DNA of 64,000 nucleotides from Sodiomyces alkalinus F11 (lineage: Eukaryota > Ascomycota > Sordariomycetes > Glomerellales > Plectosphaerellaceae): the NCBI RefSeq assembly GCF_003711515.1, contig NW_021167080.1, positions 2,770,252 to 2,834,251 on the forward strand, written 5' to 3'. Positions within the stretch are counted from its first letter, which is position 1; each line of letters begins with the position of its first letter. This document shows positions 1 through 11,436 of this stretch, piece by piece. Below the pieces are notes generated by a model. It had not been told where the DNA came from. It saw only the letters and a list, made by a program, of their open reading frames with translations, and did no database searches. The translations under genes and the position numbers were made by a program.

Positions 1-461
1 CAACCGAAAAACACCAGCGGCTGCAAACGGGGACGACGTCAGTCCAAGACCGAACTGACCTGACTTGACCTGGACCTGACATAAACAGAGAGCCTGGTCG
101 ATTCTTTTTACTCCGCCGGTCCCTCGCCCGCCGGATTGTAATTTCTTNNNNNNNNNNNNNNNNNNNNNNNNNNNNNNNNNNNNNNNNNNNNNCCCCCCCC
201 CTCTTCCCTCTCCCGATATTTTGTCTCAAGTCGCTTTACCTTATAGACTCGATCTCAAAGGTGCAAGCAACGGCATACCTTCGTTTTTAGCGTATACCTG
301 TCGCACTCATCGTCAGGCATATCACCGACTCTCGCTCGTGCCTCAACTACACGTACGGTTACTCCGGGATATTATCCCTTTGTTAGAAGCGGGCACCCTG
401 CTCGTCTGAAGGTCGACTACCGAGGATCCTCAGCCCTCCGTTCCTACTAATTACGAACACC
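1..461. other. Left-end upstream region of the glucanase gene
   Basis: Non-coding sequence in front of the first gene, interrupted by a run of undetermined bases. The stretch after the gap is pyrimidine-rich and then ordinary mixed sequence up to the ATG at 462, which has the context AACACC before it. No supported gene is visible. A short open frame at 221-409 has no recognisable features. Confidence 0.6.
148..192. other. Assembly gap (45 N)
   Basis: Forty-five consecutive N characters, followed directly by a run of C. The real length of the missing sequence is unknown, and the neighbouring C-run suggests a low-complexity stretch that was hard to sequence. Confidence 0.99.
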
Positions 462-2125
462 ATGCATACACTCTCCACATTGGCGGCCCTTGCGGCTGCC
501 ATCTCAACTGCCAGGGCCGCCTTCCAAGGGTTCAACTATGGCAACGTTTTTACCGACGGAAGTCCCAAGACTCAGGCGGATTTCGAGGCTCTCTTCGGAG
601 CTGCCGCCAACCTCGACGGCACCGATGGCGGGTTCACCAGCGCCCGACTGTACACCATGGTTGTAAGTTGGGACTACAGACCGACAGACTAGCGCACCAG
701 ACCATCGGCACGTTATTTTGCAGTATGGCCTGAACTCTCACTGACAAGTTGATGTAGCAAGCTGGCACCGCCAACGACCCCATCTCGGCCATCCCTGCCG
801 CCATTAACACCGGCACTTCCCTGCTCCTCGGCATCTGGGCCTCCGCTGGCGCCGACGTGTTCGCCAACGAGCTCGAGGCTCTGCGCAGGACCATTGCGCA
901 GTACGGCGATCAACTGGACGGCCTGATTGCCGGCATCTCCGTAGGCAGCGAGGACCTGTACCGCAACTCGCCCACTGGTATCGAAGCCGGCGAGAACCCC
1001 GGCGCCAACCCGGACACCCTCGTTGGCTACTTCGAGCGAGTCCGCGACGCCATCCAGGGGACCCCCTTCGCCAATTACCCCATCGGCCACGTCGACACGT
1101 GGACGGCCTGGGACAACAGCAGCAACCAGGCGGTGATCGACGCCTCCGACTTCATCGGCTTCAACGGCTTCGCCTACTGGGAGGCGAACCAGGACAACGA
1201 CGTCTCCAACGGCAAGAGCCTCTTCGACCGTGCTTTGGGCCGCGCCCGCAACGCCGTTGGGAACAAGCCCATCTGGATCACGGAGGTGGGCTGGCCCGTG
1301 AGCGGCGCCACCGTCGGCCAGGCCGTTCCCTCGGCCGAGAACGCCGAGATCTTCTGGAAGGACGTCGGCTGCCCGCTGTTCGGCGAGACCAATATTTGGT
1401 GGTACACCCTGCAGGACAGCGCGCCTTTTGCGTCCAGTCCCAGCTTCGGCATCATCGGCTCGGATGTGACTACCCAGCCCCTGTTCGACCTCACCTGCGA
1501 TGCTCCCGCGCCTCCCCCTTCGTCTGCTGCCCCGACCACCGGCACTCAGGCTCCCACCGAGACCGATGGCGGTGCCGTGCCGGGTCCCACGAGCCCCGAA
1601 GACGATAACGGCGATGACGGTCACGATGGTGGTGATGATGATGATGATGATGATGAACCAGCGCCCACCGTCACCGAGTCTCCCCACGTCCCTGAGCCCA
1701 CCGGTGACGGGGACCACGGCGACGATGGCCACGGTGATGACGAGGGTCACGATGACGATGGCCACGGTGATGGCGAGGGTCACGATGACGACGAGGGTCA
1801 CGATGACGACGAGGGTCACGATGACGACGAGGGTCACGATGACGACGAGGGTCACGATGACGACGAGGGTCACGATGACGACGCCACCCCCACAGATGAC
1901 GGTGGTGTTATGCCTCCCCCATCTGTGCCAACTGATTCCCCCGCACCACCAGAGGAGCCGGTGCCTACTCAGCCCGGTGAGGGAGGCAACGCCACCACCA
2001 TAGTCCCGCCCCCTGTCGCTACCGGCGATGAAGATGAAGACGGACCCCCCGTCGAGGCGGGCGCATCGTCTCTGACTTTCAGTGCGGCCTGCCTGGCCGT
2101 CATGTTCGCTGTGGCGGTCTTCTAA
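462..2125 (+). CDS. eglC: GPI-anchored endo-beta-1,3-glucanase, GH17 (EglC type)
   Basis: Predicted cell-wall enzyme that cleaves or remodels beta-1,3-glucan at the cell surface. Two exons, 462-662 and 758-2125, joined across a 95-base intron (GTAAGT donor, CTGAC branch, TAG acceptor), give 522 residues. Residues 1-19 form a signal peptide. The GH17 domain covers roughly 20-315. The acid/base Glu lies in [12 protein letters not shown] (about E132) and the nucleophile Glu in [11 protein letters not shown] (about E243). The usual Ser/Thr/Pro tail is replaced in large part by an Asp/Gly/His-rich repeat region (about 385-440). The last 18 residues are hydrophobic after a small-residue stretch (AGASS), as in a GPI-attachment signal. 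Enzyme family and GPI fate are firm; the role of the acidic/His repeat is unknown. A 492-residue frame on the other strand is a by-product of codon bias. Confidence 0.93.
1775..1882 (+). repeat. In-frame 18-base minisatellite coding EGHDDD
   Basis: Six tandem near-identical 18-base units (GAGGGTCACGATGACGAC) encode six copies of EGHDDD. Degenerate copies ([18 protein letters not shown]) precede them from about 1720, and a GAT run encoding poly-Asp lies at about 1633-1655. The unit is a multiple of three, so copy-number change keeps the reading frame. Confidence 0.95.
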
Positions 2126-2275
2126 TCTGGAGGGATTGAGGCCCACAAAGCATGCTAGAAAGGACGGAGATACTGATTCTTTCTTGGCCATGGGCAGGTT
2201 TTGAGGGCATTAGATGGTTAAATATAGACTGGCATGTGTCCCTCCCTTGACGATACTATATGTCCATGTTATATA

Positions 2276-2739
2276 CAGTGGGTTAGCAAAATTTCGGTAT
2301 GAAACCCAACACCAACGCGTCCAACGCGTTCACAATCATCACCACCTCGATCTTTAAACAGCTATAACTATAGAAGAATAACAGCCACGGACCCCTAAAC
2401 AGCACTATTCGCCTTATAAGAGGACGGAGATTATAACGCTACGCGAGATAGGCTTAACCTATTAACAGATCGCGTAGCGCGAAGGGGTTTCCCCCACCAC
2501 TGCCTATAGTATATATAAACGGTATCAGAACCAAAAATCAGCCTAGTCACTTCCTCGCTCAGGGCGGCTATGAGCCCTTAGTAATCGGGAAAAAAGATAC
2601 CTCTTCCGATCTATTAGTTAAGATCCTTTTATTTTATACCGGCTTCTTCGGGGCTAGGCGTCGATATAGCGTATCCGTAAAGAGTAAATACGATAAGAAC
2701 GGTCAAAAATAGGGTCAAATTTGAAGGGTAAATTGACTG
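2276..2739. mobile_element. Possible decayed class II (Tc1/mariner-pogo-like) transposon fragment
   Basis: The stretch starts after TATA with CAGTGGGTTAGC and ends in AATTGACTG, so its ends read CAGT...ACTG, like termini of TA-inserting elements. The interior is rich in TA dinucleotides compared with flanking genes, as expected after C-to-T decay (RIP). It holds a two-part hairpin (2437-2446 with 2470-2479, plus ATAGG/CCTAT inside). No transposase frame is present. The longer end sequences do not match each other well, so this may be two fragments or a MITE. Confidence 0.3.
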
Positions 2740-3133
2740 AGATAATTATGTGTTATTGTAACTGTGCAGGACTGTTGGGACGACATATTCGGTACGTAGG
2801 TACCTACCTTAGGCAGATACCTAGGTACCTTCCCTGACCTTAATCCCCATCTCAGCCAGTTCATCACATCGACAACCTCAAACACAATTATACCACTTTC
2901 AAACAACGTTCTCATCTCGTTCGCAGGTCAAGATAGGTAGCGTCTGAAGTGCACTAAATCATAAGACGAAAGTGAGAGACCCAACCTGTCCGAAACTTCA
3001 ACGTCCAAGATTCACAACGCTACAGTAACGCACCGCAGGGGCAAAATAGCGGCATCGTTGGACGGTGGTTGTGGTGTCGTGTCTTGGAAAAGGGACGGTG
3101 AAGACGCCAACGACTCGGGCCGCACAAGTTAAG
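2740..3133. other. Upstream region of the tubulin chaperone gene
   Basis: No gene seen. A cluster of AGGTACCT-type motifs lies at 2797-2838 (see findings). The region leads into the ATG at 3134. Confidence 0.5.
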
Positions 3134-6100
3134 ATGGATGCCCCTGAGCAGGACTGGGACATTAAATTACAGAAAGTCTCGAGCGACTTGATTGCCGACT
3201 TTGGTCGCTCTTTGCCCGGCTTTCTCAGGAAACCCAACGGGAAACTCCGCTCGCGTGTCCGAACAGGGGAGACGACGAGGTTGACATCTACTGTGAGTCC
3301 TTTATATATTACCGGAACGAATGTGTAGAGTCACTAGCTAATCTCAACCACCCCTTTCCTAAGCTCCTTGACCCTTTCCAAGAGCTTCCCCAGCTGCTTG
3401 ACCCGCATCTCCCCCGATGGCTGCCCCTCCTGGCCTCATCATATCTAGAGCACTTGTATTCCCAGGGCCACCGACGAACGAGACTCTCCCGCGTCTCGAC
3501 GGCACGCTCACAGCTTCTCGAGACTCTCCCCGCCGCCATCTGCAAGCTGCTCTACACGTTGGCCAAGGTTCGTGGCCCGGCAGTCATCCTCCGCTTCCTC
3601 CCCGTCGAAGCCCGCCATCTCGAGCCCCTACTCCTTGCCCTGGAATCTGCCGAACGCAGCGCCTCGCAGCCATCATCCATCACGTCTGCCACGACGCCCG
3701 ACTCTCCACACTCTCCGCATCCCCAGTCCGATGAGGTCAATGGGGTCAACTCATCACAACGGGAGTGGGTGTGGCAGGAGCGCTACATCGTCCTTTTGTG
3801 GTTGTCGCACTTGCTCCTGGCACCCTTCGACCTGGCCTCCATCTCGTCTGCCGAGAACAACCCCGAAGACGCAGCCATTCCATCTCTCCCAGGCTTCCGC
3901 TGGCCCGAGCAGCTTCCGGGGATCGCCGTTCGAGTCCTGCCCCTGGCCGTCAAGTACCTGGCATCGCCGGGCAAGGAACGGGATGGCGCCCGTGATTTAC
4001 TCGTCCGGATGGCTATGAGGAGAGACATGCAGCAGCTCGGCGTTCTCGACGCTTTAGTAAACTGGGCTCTCGTCTCGTTACGACCCCAGAAGGCCGAGGG
4101 CCCTTCGGAACAGCCCTACTTTTACATCGGCGTCCTGTCCTTCCTTGCTAGCTTGCTGAAGTCCTCCGTCGACACATCCGACATGGACAAGCACCTCTTG
4201 GCTGTCTTCAACGCCGTGTACGCAATCTCGGCGGAAGAGAGCCCTCTAGCTGTCGCCATCCGGTCGTATGCCGTTGCCCGCAAGATGGTAATCAAGGTCA
4301 TTCGATCCGTTGCGACCCTCGTCCTCCGCCAATCGAGCCGGGACATGGCCGCCGGCATGGAGCTGGTGGAGAACTCGATCAGCTACTTGCTCGAATGCCT
4401 CGCCGACAACGACACCCCCGTGCGCCTCGCGGCCAGTAAAGCGCTGAGCATAATCGCCCTCAAGCTCGACCCGGACATGGCCGAGCAAGTCGTCGAGGCC
4501 GTGCTCGAGTCGCTGAACCGGAACGTCCTCTGGGTGAAGAACCCCACAAAACCGGACGCGGCCCCGACGAGGGACCTGGCGGCCGTGGACCCCCTGGAGT
4601 GGCACGGCTTGACGCTGACCCTGTCGCATCTTCTCTACCGAAGGTCCCCGCCGGCGGAGCGGCTTCCCGACATCATCCATGGCCTGCTCCTCGGCCTCTC
4701 CTTCGAAAAACGTAGCACGTCGGGGGGTTCCATCGGCACCAATGTCCGAGACGCCGCCTGTTTCGGCATCTGGGCCCTCGCTCGCCGGTACACGACGCAG
4801 GAACTCCTGGCGGTCCCCACCAAGTCCGTCGTCGCTGCTAGAGTGCACTCCGCGGATGCGTCTATCCTGCAGGTCCTTGCTACCGAGTTGGTTGCTGCAG
4901 GGTCGCTCGACTCCTCGGGCAATATTCGCCGCGGCGCTTCTGCGGCTTTACAGGAACTCATCGGAAGGCACCCGGATACGGTCAAGCAGGCCATCTGGGT
5001 CGTGCAGACCGTGGACTACCACGCCGTCGCCCTCCGCTCCAGGGCGATACATGAGGTTGCCCTCGGTACGACCAAGCTGTGGAATCAGTATGGTCACGCC
5101 CTACTCGACGGATTGATGGGCTGGCGAGGAGTGGGCGACCCGGATGCGGGGGCTCGACGCGTGGCCGCGGCATCATTTGGGTCATTGACGCTTGAGCTTT
5201 CCCAATCTTCGCAGGGGACCGACTCGCTTGAACAGGCTCGTGCTTCCATCGACATGGTTCTTCGACGCCTTCGTTCGCTTCAGACTAGGCAGGTCGAAGA
5301 ACGTCATGGCTTGCTGCTTTGTATTTCGTCCATCCTGGACCGGTTCCCAGAAATACTAGGTGGACAATTAGAGGACGGCATCTCTACCATGACTGAAGCC
5401 ACCATGGTTGGTAGCATCATCCAGGAACTGACAGCCATTCTCCAAGATTCTATAGACGCGAAATACCGCCGACCGGAACTGGTTGTTGAGGCAGCGAACC
5501 GACTGATCGTTTCGTCCGTCCCTGTTCTCCAGGCTGCTTGCATTGCCAGTGCCTGGCCAACCCTTCCAAACAGGACACTGAAGCCAGGCTCCCAGGTCGT
5601 GGCCACAGACAGAACCCAGGATTTACTGGATGTTGTCACGGCAGTCGATTCTCTGGATTCTATACCCGCCGCAGTCCAAGGTCTCGTCTCCAAGTTTCAT
5701 CCGGTCGTCACTTCAGGCCTGAGCCGTCCCGAGAAGGAAGTAATTAGCGCTGCTTCCGAGGCGGCCTTGATTCTCCTGGCCTTCTCGCGGCCGGCAGAAC
5801 GGGACCAAATTACCAAGCAATGGGCCAACACTATTCGACACAGACCGACATCACGTACGACACACGAGACCGGTTACTTCTTTGCCCTTACCGCGGCGCA
5901 CCCCATTGTTACTAGGCAGTCTCAAGGTAAAAAGAGATCTGATGACGACGACGTGACTAGCGGTGCCATCTTGGCACGGTGGGCTGCCGATACGGATATC
6001 GACACACGCGTCGCCATCCTCCAGAGCTTGTCGCAGAGCGTGGTGCTCCGAGACCAGCCCCTGGTGTTCCTGGACCTGCTGGCCGAGGGCCTGAACGACT

Positions 6101-7166
6101 ACACGACCAATGCTCGCGGCGACGTGGGCTCGCACGTGCGGCTCGAGGCGCTACGCGCGACGAAACGCATCTGGCTGTGTCTGGAAACGGCCATGCGAGA
6201 GCAGCAAAGCGACAACCTACGGGTGGCGGTGTCGAAGCTGTTCCTCCGGGTCATGCGCCTGGCGGCGGAGAAGCTGGACCGCGTTCGCACGGTGGCGCAA
6301 GCTGTCCTGGGGCTGACGTTACTACCCAGGTTTGTGCCCCCCCAATCCGCGTTTTCATGACATCCCCTCGTGGGAGCAGACATGGACTAACCCAGTCCCT
6401 ATTCAAAATGCACATTAGCCATGCCTCGACCTTCGTCAAACTGACCTTCTCGTCCCGTGTTTACTTCCACGAGCTACTCTCCCTGTGCACCAAACGGGAC
6501 GCCATCCACCCGCTGGTTTCGGAGATGGCGGCGGAAGAGCCGCAGGCGTGGATGGCGGAACTGCTAGCCGGCTACGTCACCTCTGCGGATACGGGGAACG
6601 AAGACCTGGTGATCGCCTCGCGGGCGGCGTTGACGGCGTTTTGCGACGAGGCGCCCGAGCACCTGGAAGCGGTGTGCGCCGGGCTCGTGCACAACCTGGC
6701 GGCTCGGCAGGGCCAGGACCGCATGTTGGTCCCGACGGTCGAGGTGGTTGCGTTTCTATTCCACGTCGGGCTGTTTGCGCGGTGCAGGACCATCGATCTG
6801 AAAAGGTTGTGCCTTCTCGTGCAGAAAGCAGGATATAAGTCGGGTAGCGTGCGGAAGCTGGAGGCGTGTGTGCGGGTGTATGGCGGCGTGGCGTCCTTGG
6901 AGAAAGCGCAAGAGAGGGAGGCGGAGGTTGACGGGGATGGCCTGGCCGAGAAGCGGCGCGAGGGAATCAGAGAGGCGAGGAAACGTTTGGGGGCATTACT
7001 TCACCATCCGTGGCCCCGCGTTCGGAGCGTGGTTATTGATGAGTTGTGGATGTTGTTCTGCGAGGGTGAGGACGACGATACCGCGGCACGGCTGAAGGGG
7101 GTGGACTGGGGACGTGCGGATAAGGGAGCTATCAAGGGCATTGTGGCCGATCTTGGGTTGGCCTAG
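3134..7166 (+). CDS. TBCD: Tubulin-specific chaperone D (TBCD/Cin1/Alp1)
   Basis: Tubulin-folding cofactor D, a large HEAT/Armadillo-repeat protein that holds beta-tubulin during alpha/beta dimer assembly in the cytosol. Three exons, 3134-3292, 3364-6329 and 6419-7166, give 1290 residues, close to the family length of about 1200. Intron 1 is 71 bases (GTGAGT donor, CTAAT branch, AAG acceptor) and intron 2 is 89 bases (GTTTGT donor, CTAAC branch, TAG acceptor); the phases fit exactly. Family hallmarks I recognise are FQELPQLLDPHLPRWLPLL near residue 60, the GTNVRDAACFGIWALARRY block, the HAVALRSRA segment, and the C-terminal VYFHELLSLC. I chose ATG 3134 over upstream non-ATG extensions because MDAPEQDWDIKLQK matches a normal N-terminus. 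The exact acceptor of intron 1 is the least certain point. Confidence 0.92.
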
Positions 7167-10100
7167 TTTGTTCTATGCTGGACTACCTTAAGGGGGTAGC
7201 TCCCATCTACGTCCTATTTAGACGGAGGTAATAACTAAAAATTCCAGACGTTCGGCCTTGAAAGGTTAATCGACTGAAGGTCGGGGCTAATAGGTGAGCC
7301 TCCTCTAAGACGGTGGGGGGGTAGAGGAAGTACGAAGAGACAAAGAACGTTGTTATAGCATTCGGCAGATGAAGAAAGGGGGTGTAAGTGAAGATGCCGG
7401 AGCCGGAGCTGAGGGGAGACGCATTCCACGGCAATTCGTTGTAGTCCACATTCCAGAACAAGATGCCCAGATACTTTGCTTTTATTGTTATTTTTCTTTT
7501 CTTTCTATAATTACAAATAAATACTTTTCTTCTTACACGTTCCAAAAGCGAGGTGGATAATCGACGAGGCGAAGAATGGGGGGGGGGGGGGGCGATGCTC
7601 CCGTGCATGTACGGCGCCAGGAGACAATGTATCGGCGTTCTCCTTATAGACGATCACAATCGTCTTCTCCCCCAAAACAAGACAGAAAAAAGATGAATGC
7701 AATGGAGAAGATTTGACGGGAGGAAGTCGAAGGCAGAGAATCAACTACTATCCGTCTTATGCGTAGCGTTCCAGGGGTTGACTCCTTGACCACCTACCTA
7801 CTATAACCTATAACTACGAAGTAATAATTGATAGCCGTATCCTCGTTGCTTAAATAAGGGGAGTGTGAATGAAATTACGACTTTTTACTTTATACGAAAT
7901 GTTCGGATAAAGGAAGGGTTAAATTAAGTGCGAACCAAGTTCGGGGAGGCTTTTTGATATATTTAGAATCGAGGCATCGCCGAATTAGCCACTTACGGGG
8001 GTGTCGCGTGGCATGGACGGGCACCAAAGGTGATGTGAGATAAGGCACCGTGCGTACATTGTAGGAACCCGTGGCAAGGATAGAACCTTGCTAGCTACCG
8101 TAGATACCTGTATGTTGTGATGAATACGCAACTCGTTAGGGGATGGATTGATTTGTCCGCATCTTCGTTGATCTTGACAAGAGACGCGCCACGATGCATG
8201 ATCCAGATATTGCTTTTCGCACGCACAGACAGTACATTGTAATCCTTTCCTATTTGTGTTTCTCACCCAAGCTTGAAACAGAGCCAAGGTAATGGACATG
8301 CAATGACGGTCTCAATTGCCTTTGCATTTTGGCTTTCCGAAGGCCCGAAATGGTAACAGATGATCTCGCTATCGGGATACGTTGTATGTACACGTATGTA
8401 CGGATAACTTCGCAATTCGTCGAGTGCTGTCCAATCATATCACCCCGATCAGCGGGCCCTGCTACACGTGTACAACGTATTTTCGTCGAAACATGAGGCG
8501 CTGGAGGCTGGTGGGAGTGGCGTCACCGGAGGAAGATCGAGCGGGTAGGCCCCTGGAACGGTTTAGCTTTAAAGACGGGGTTCGACTCGTAGTCCGTATT
8601 TGTTACCCCATCGCACTGTGTAAACCATCTCGCTTGCGCCTTCTCCAGCGGCCAGCCCCTTCCCATCATCGAGCGCAATTGACTTCTCCAAGTGACGTTG
8701 GGGATACCTACATACACGTATAAGCAGGCATTGATGCTCCTCGTCTTCTTTCACTCCCCCCCCCGCAAAATATCCTCTTTTTATTTTCTTCCTCGCAAAA
8801 TTCATAGCAACGCGAAGCTGTCCCCGTCACTTCTCATGACTTGGCCAGGACTGCCGGTGCACCTACAAAGTTATTAATCCTGCCCCATCCAAAAGAGGAG
8901 CCCTCGGTTTCTTTCTTGGTAGGTATTGCACAATGCCGCTCCGAATCCTTCCTGCACCCGACCGACCACTCACGGCTAGCCGAGTCCTGCGAGACGGAAA
9001 ACTCCTTTACACGTATCCGCACAAACGTAAATTATTATCCATACCTTTTAGGTTCATTGCTTCGTCTGAACCCTATTCCAATCCGCTCGCTCGGTCGCCT
9101 TGGCCCCCCTTGGCCCCCCTTGGCTCGCCTGGTCGGGGTTGCTTTCATGTGCGAGGGGGGATTTGGCCGTGTGTCACATGTCTGCCTCTCGCTGCCTCCT
9201 CCTTTGCTGACTGACAAATGAAGTGCCAGACAAGACCGGCGCCTAGAGTCTCTCGACGCTATAAATCCCACGCTAGTAATATATCAAGGTCCGATATGGC
9301 CGCGTCTTCCTCAAAAGCCCGCCTCACTCGAAAGAAAGAAAGCCACTGCAAAGTAACTAATAAGAACACACATGTCGCTTCGCTTGTTCAAGTCAATGAT
9401 TCTCGAGTTCGTACGAAGGGGGCTGTTGCACCGCCCCGCGTTTCTCGGATGGTTTCGGTCCTTCCAGCAACAGCAGCGTATTAGGGTAAATGCAGCCGTG
9501 ACTGCGATGATACAGATGATTGCTCTCAACTCAGGCCCAACAGAGCGAAATGAGCGAAATGACCCGTCTTCGTTATCTCAAAAAGGTGGTGGCGCGGTGG
9601 ACAGTCCCTGAATGCCTCTGTAAAATGATGGTACCATTGCTCTGGGTGCTCTGGGTGCCTTGGGGACGAACCAAACCGAAAATTGAGCCGTGTGGGTGAC
9701 AATGGGCGACGGTGAACGTTTACCGTTCCTCAGCGCAACCCACTAACAATTCGTCCCTTGAGCTTAGTGGCCCAACGGATCGGCCCCCCCTTCTTTCACG
9801 CCGGCTTATCTGAAGTGGCAGACGTGAGAGGCAGTCGGAGATGGGAGCTATTTAGGAAACGCGTGCAACTAAGCGAGGACCGATGACGAATGGGGTGCCG
9901 CCAAGATCCAGGGCACCCAGGAAGACCACATCCACTGATACGCACCGCCGGAATGGAGGGAACATACGTAAAGGATAGGTATGCTTTTCCTCGTGGAACG
10001 CCGCGGCTTACTCCGTTGCGTCTCTCCAGATGATATGCTTTTGAGGGAAAAACGGGAAAACGGGGAGTCGAGCAGTCAAGGAGATATTCCCCCTCTCGCC

Positions 10101-11436
10101 CAGTAACCGTCGGTGATAACGGACGGGTTGTGCCGTGTCACCGTCGACCGAACCCCCCACGAAAATCAGATACAGCCTATATGGACCTTATGTATTCTCG
10201 CATATGTACGAAGGTACTCCCTACACTACACGTACGTTGTACATGTACGTACGGGTAGATACTCGGTTCGAGTCTCGAGAGGTTTCACCATGATCACTGT
10301 CGCGGTGTGCCGAACGAAGAGAGTGAGAGCCACAGAAGGCGGCCTGTGACGCCTCAAAATCCCGAGTGGCAGGCAGGCAGCTTGGATGATCGATTGCGCT
10401 GGGACGATAATATCCGTGCATTTTACCTAGGTAGGTAGTCAGTCGCCGCTCGGTCTCCCGCTTGTCAGGACTCGAGGAACTGCACGCCATCGACCATCGA
10501 TTTCGGAGCGCGTCCTGTAATAGCTACTATCCGCACCCCCATCTCTTCCACTTCCACCCCCCATTATCTCATTCTCCCTCTCCCTGCCCAATTGCCCTGG
10601 GCGTAGCAACTCCATTTTCCCTTACGGAGACGGGGTGGAAGCAGGGGTCTCGGGGTGGCTCTTTGTCGACTTACAACCTATGTACACACCTAATTCCCCC
10701 ACCGTTATCCAGCCCCCTCCTCCTCAAGTCCGAGTCGATGCCGCTCGATAGCGGTACGAACATGTTGCCAAGCTGCCCACAAGCCAAGCGAACCTCATCT
10801 GGCTCCTCGGGGTGTATTGCAGCTGATCCCCATTAACCACTCGTCCTCTCTCCTCTTCCTCCCTATCTCCCTCTGCGCATCTCTCCTTCACGACACCCGG
10901 CTCGCTCTCCTTCAAAACAACCAACTGCGGTCATCTTCTCCCCCATCCTCCTTTCTCAACTGACACTGACGGCACATCGTTTCGACAACGACGTCCCATC
11001 ACGACCACATGGGAATATCACCGCCCTTTTCGACTGGACCTCATATATAGTTGCGACCGAGACCCACCTTCCATTCGATACGATACCACCTGGCTTGCAG
11101 TCATCTCCAGCAGCTTAACCTTCCTTCCATGTCGCATTGCTCACCGTCTTATCCCACCCGGATAGCTTATGTGCTTGAATCAACATATTCTTCGGCAAGA
11201 ATACGGCGGACCTGACCCGACATAGAAGCAATCGCCACGAACCCGGCGATACTTTTCATCATTCCCTCCCCAACGAAGTACACGTATTGTTATGAACCGG
11301 GTGTATTCGACTTTGAGGAGCCGAACTTGCAATCGATCCTGCTTGGGCCCCATTTGAACCGCGACGACTAGTCTCTCTTCCCCGCTCGTCGGGCCCTCTG
11401 CGGAGGACGACGGGCGTGGACGTCGGCCTCTGCCAG
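7167..11436. other. 4.3-kb intergenic region
   Basis: I see no convincing gene: open frames are short, mostly lack ATG, and show no family motif. It contains a 15-G run (7578-7592), a short tandem array with unit CCTTGGCCCC near 9101-9122, three TACGTTGTA/TACAACGTA motifs (8378, 8471, 10233), a CCTAGGTAGGTAG motif near 10425-10437, and a pyrimidine-rich stretch from about 10530 to 11000 that probably belongs to the promoter or 5' leader of the next gene. Confidence 0.6.

Noticed and set aside
713..2191. 492-codon frame on the minus strand over the glucanase gene, with Val/Ile/Thr repeats
   Set aside because: It is the reverse reading of the Asp/His/Gly repeat and GC-biased codons; the plus strand has signal peptide, catalytic residues and intron.
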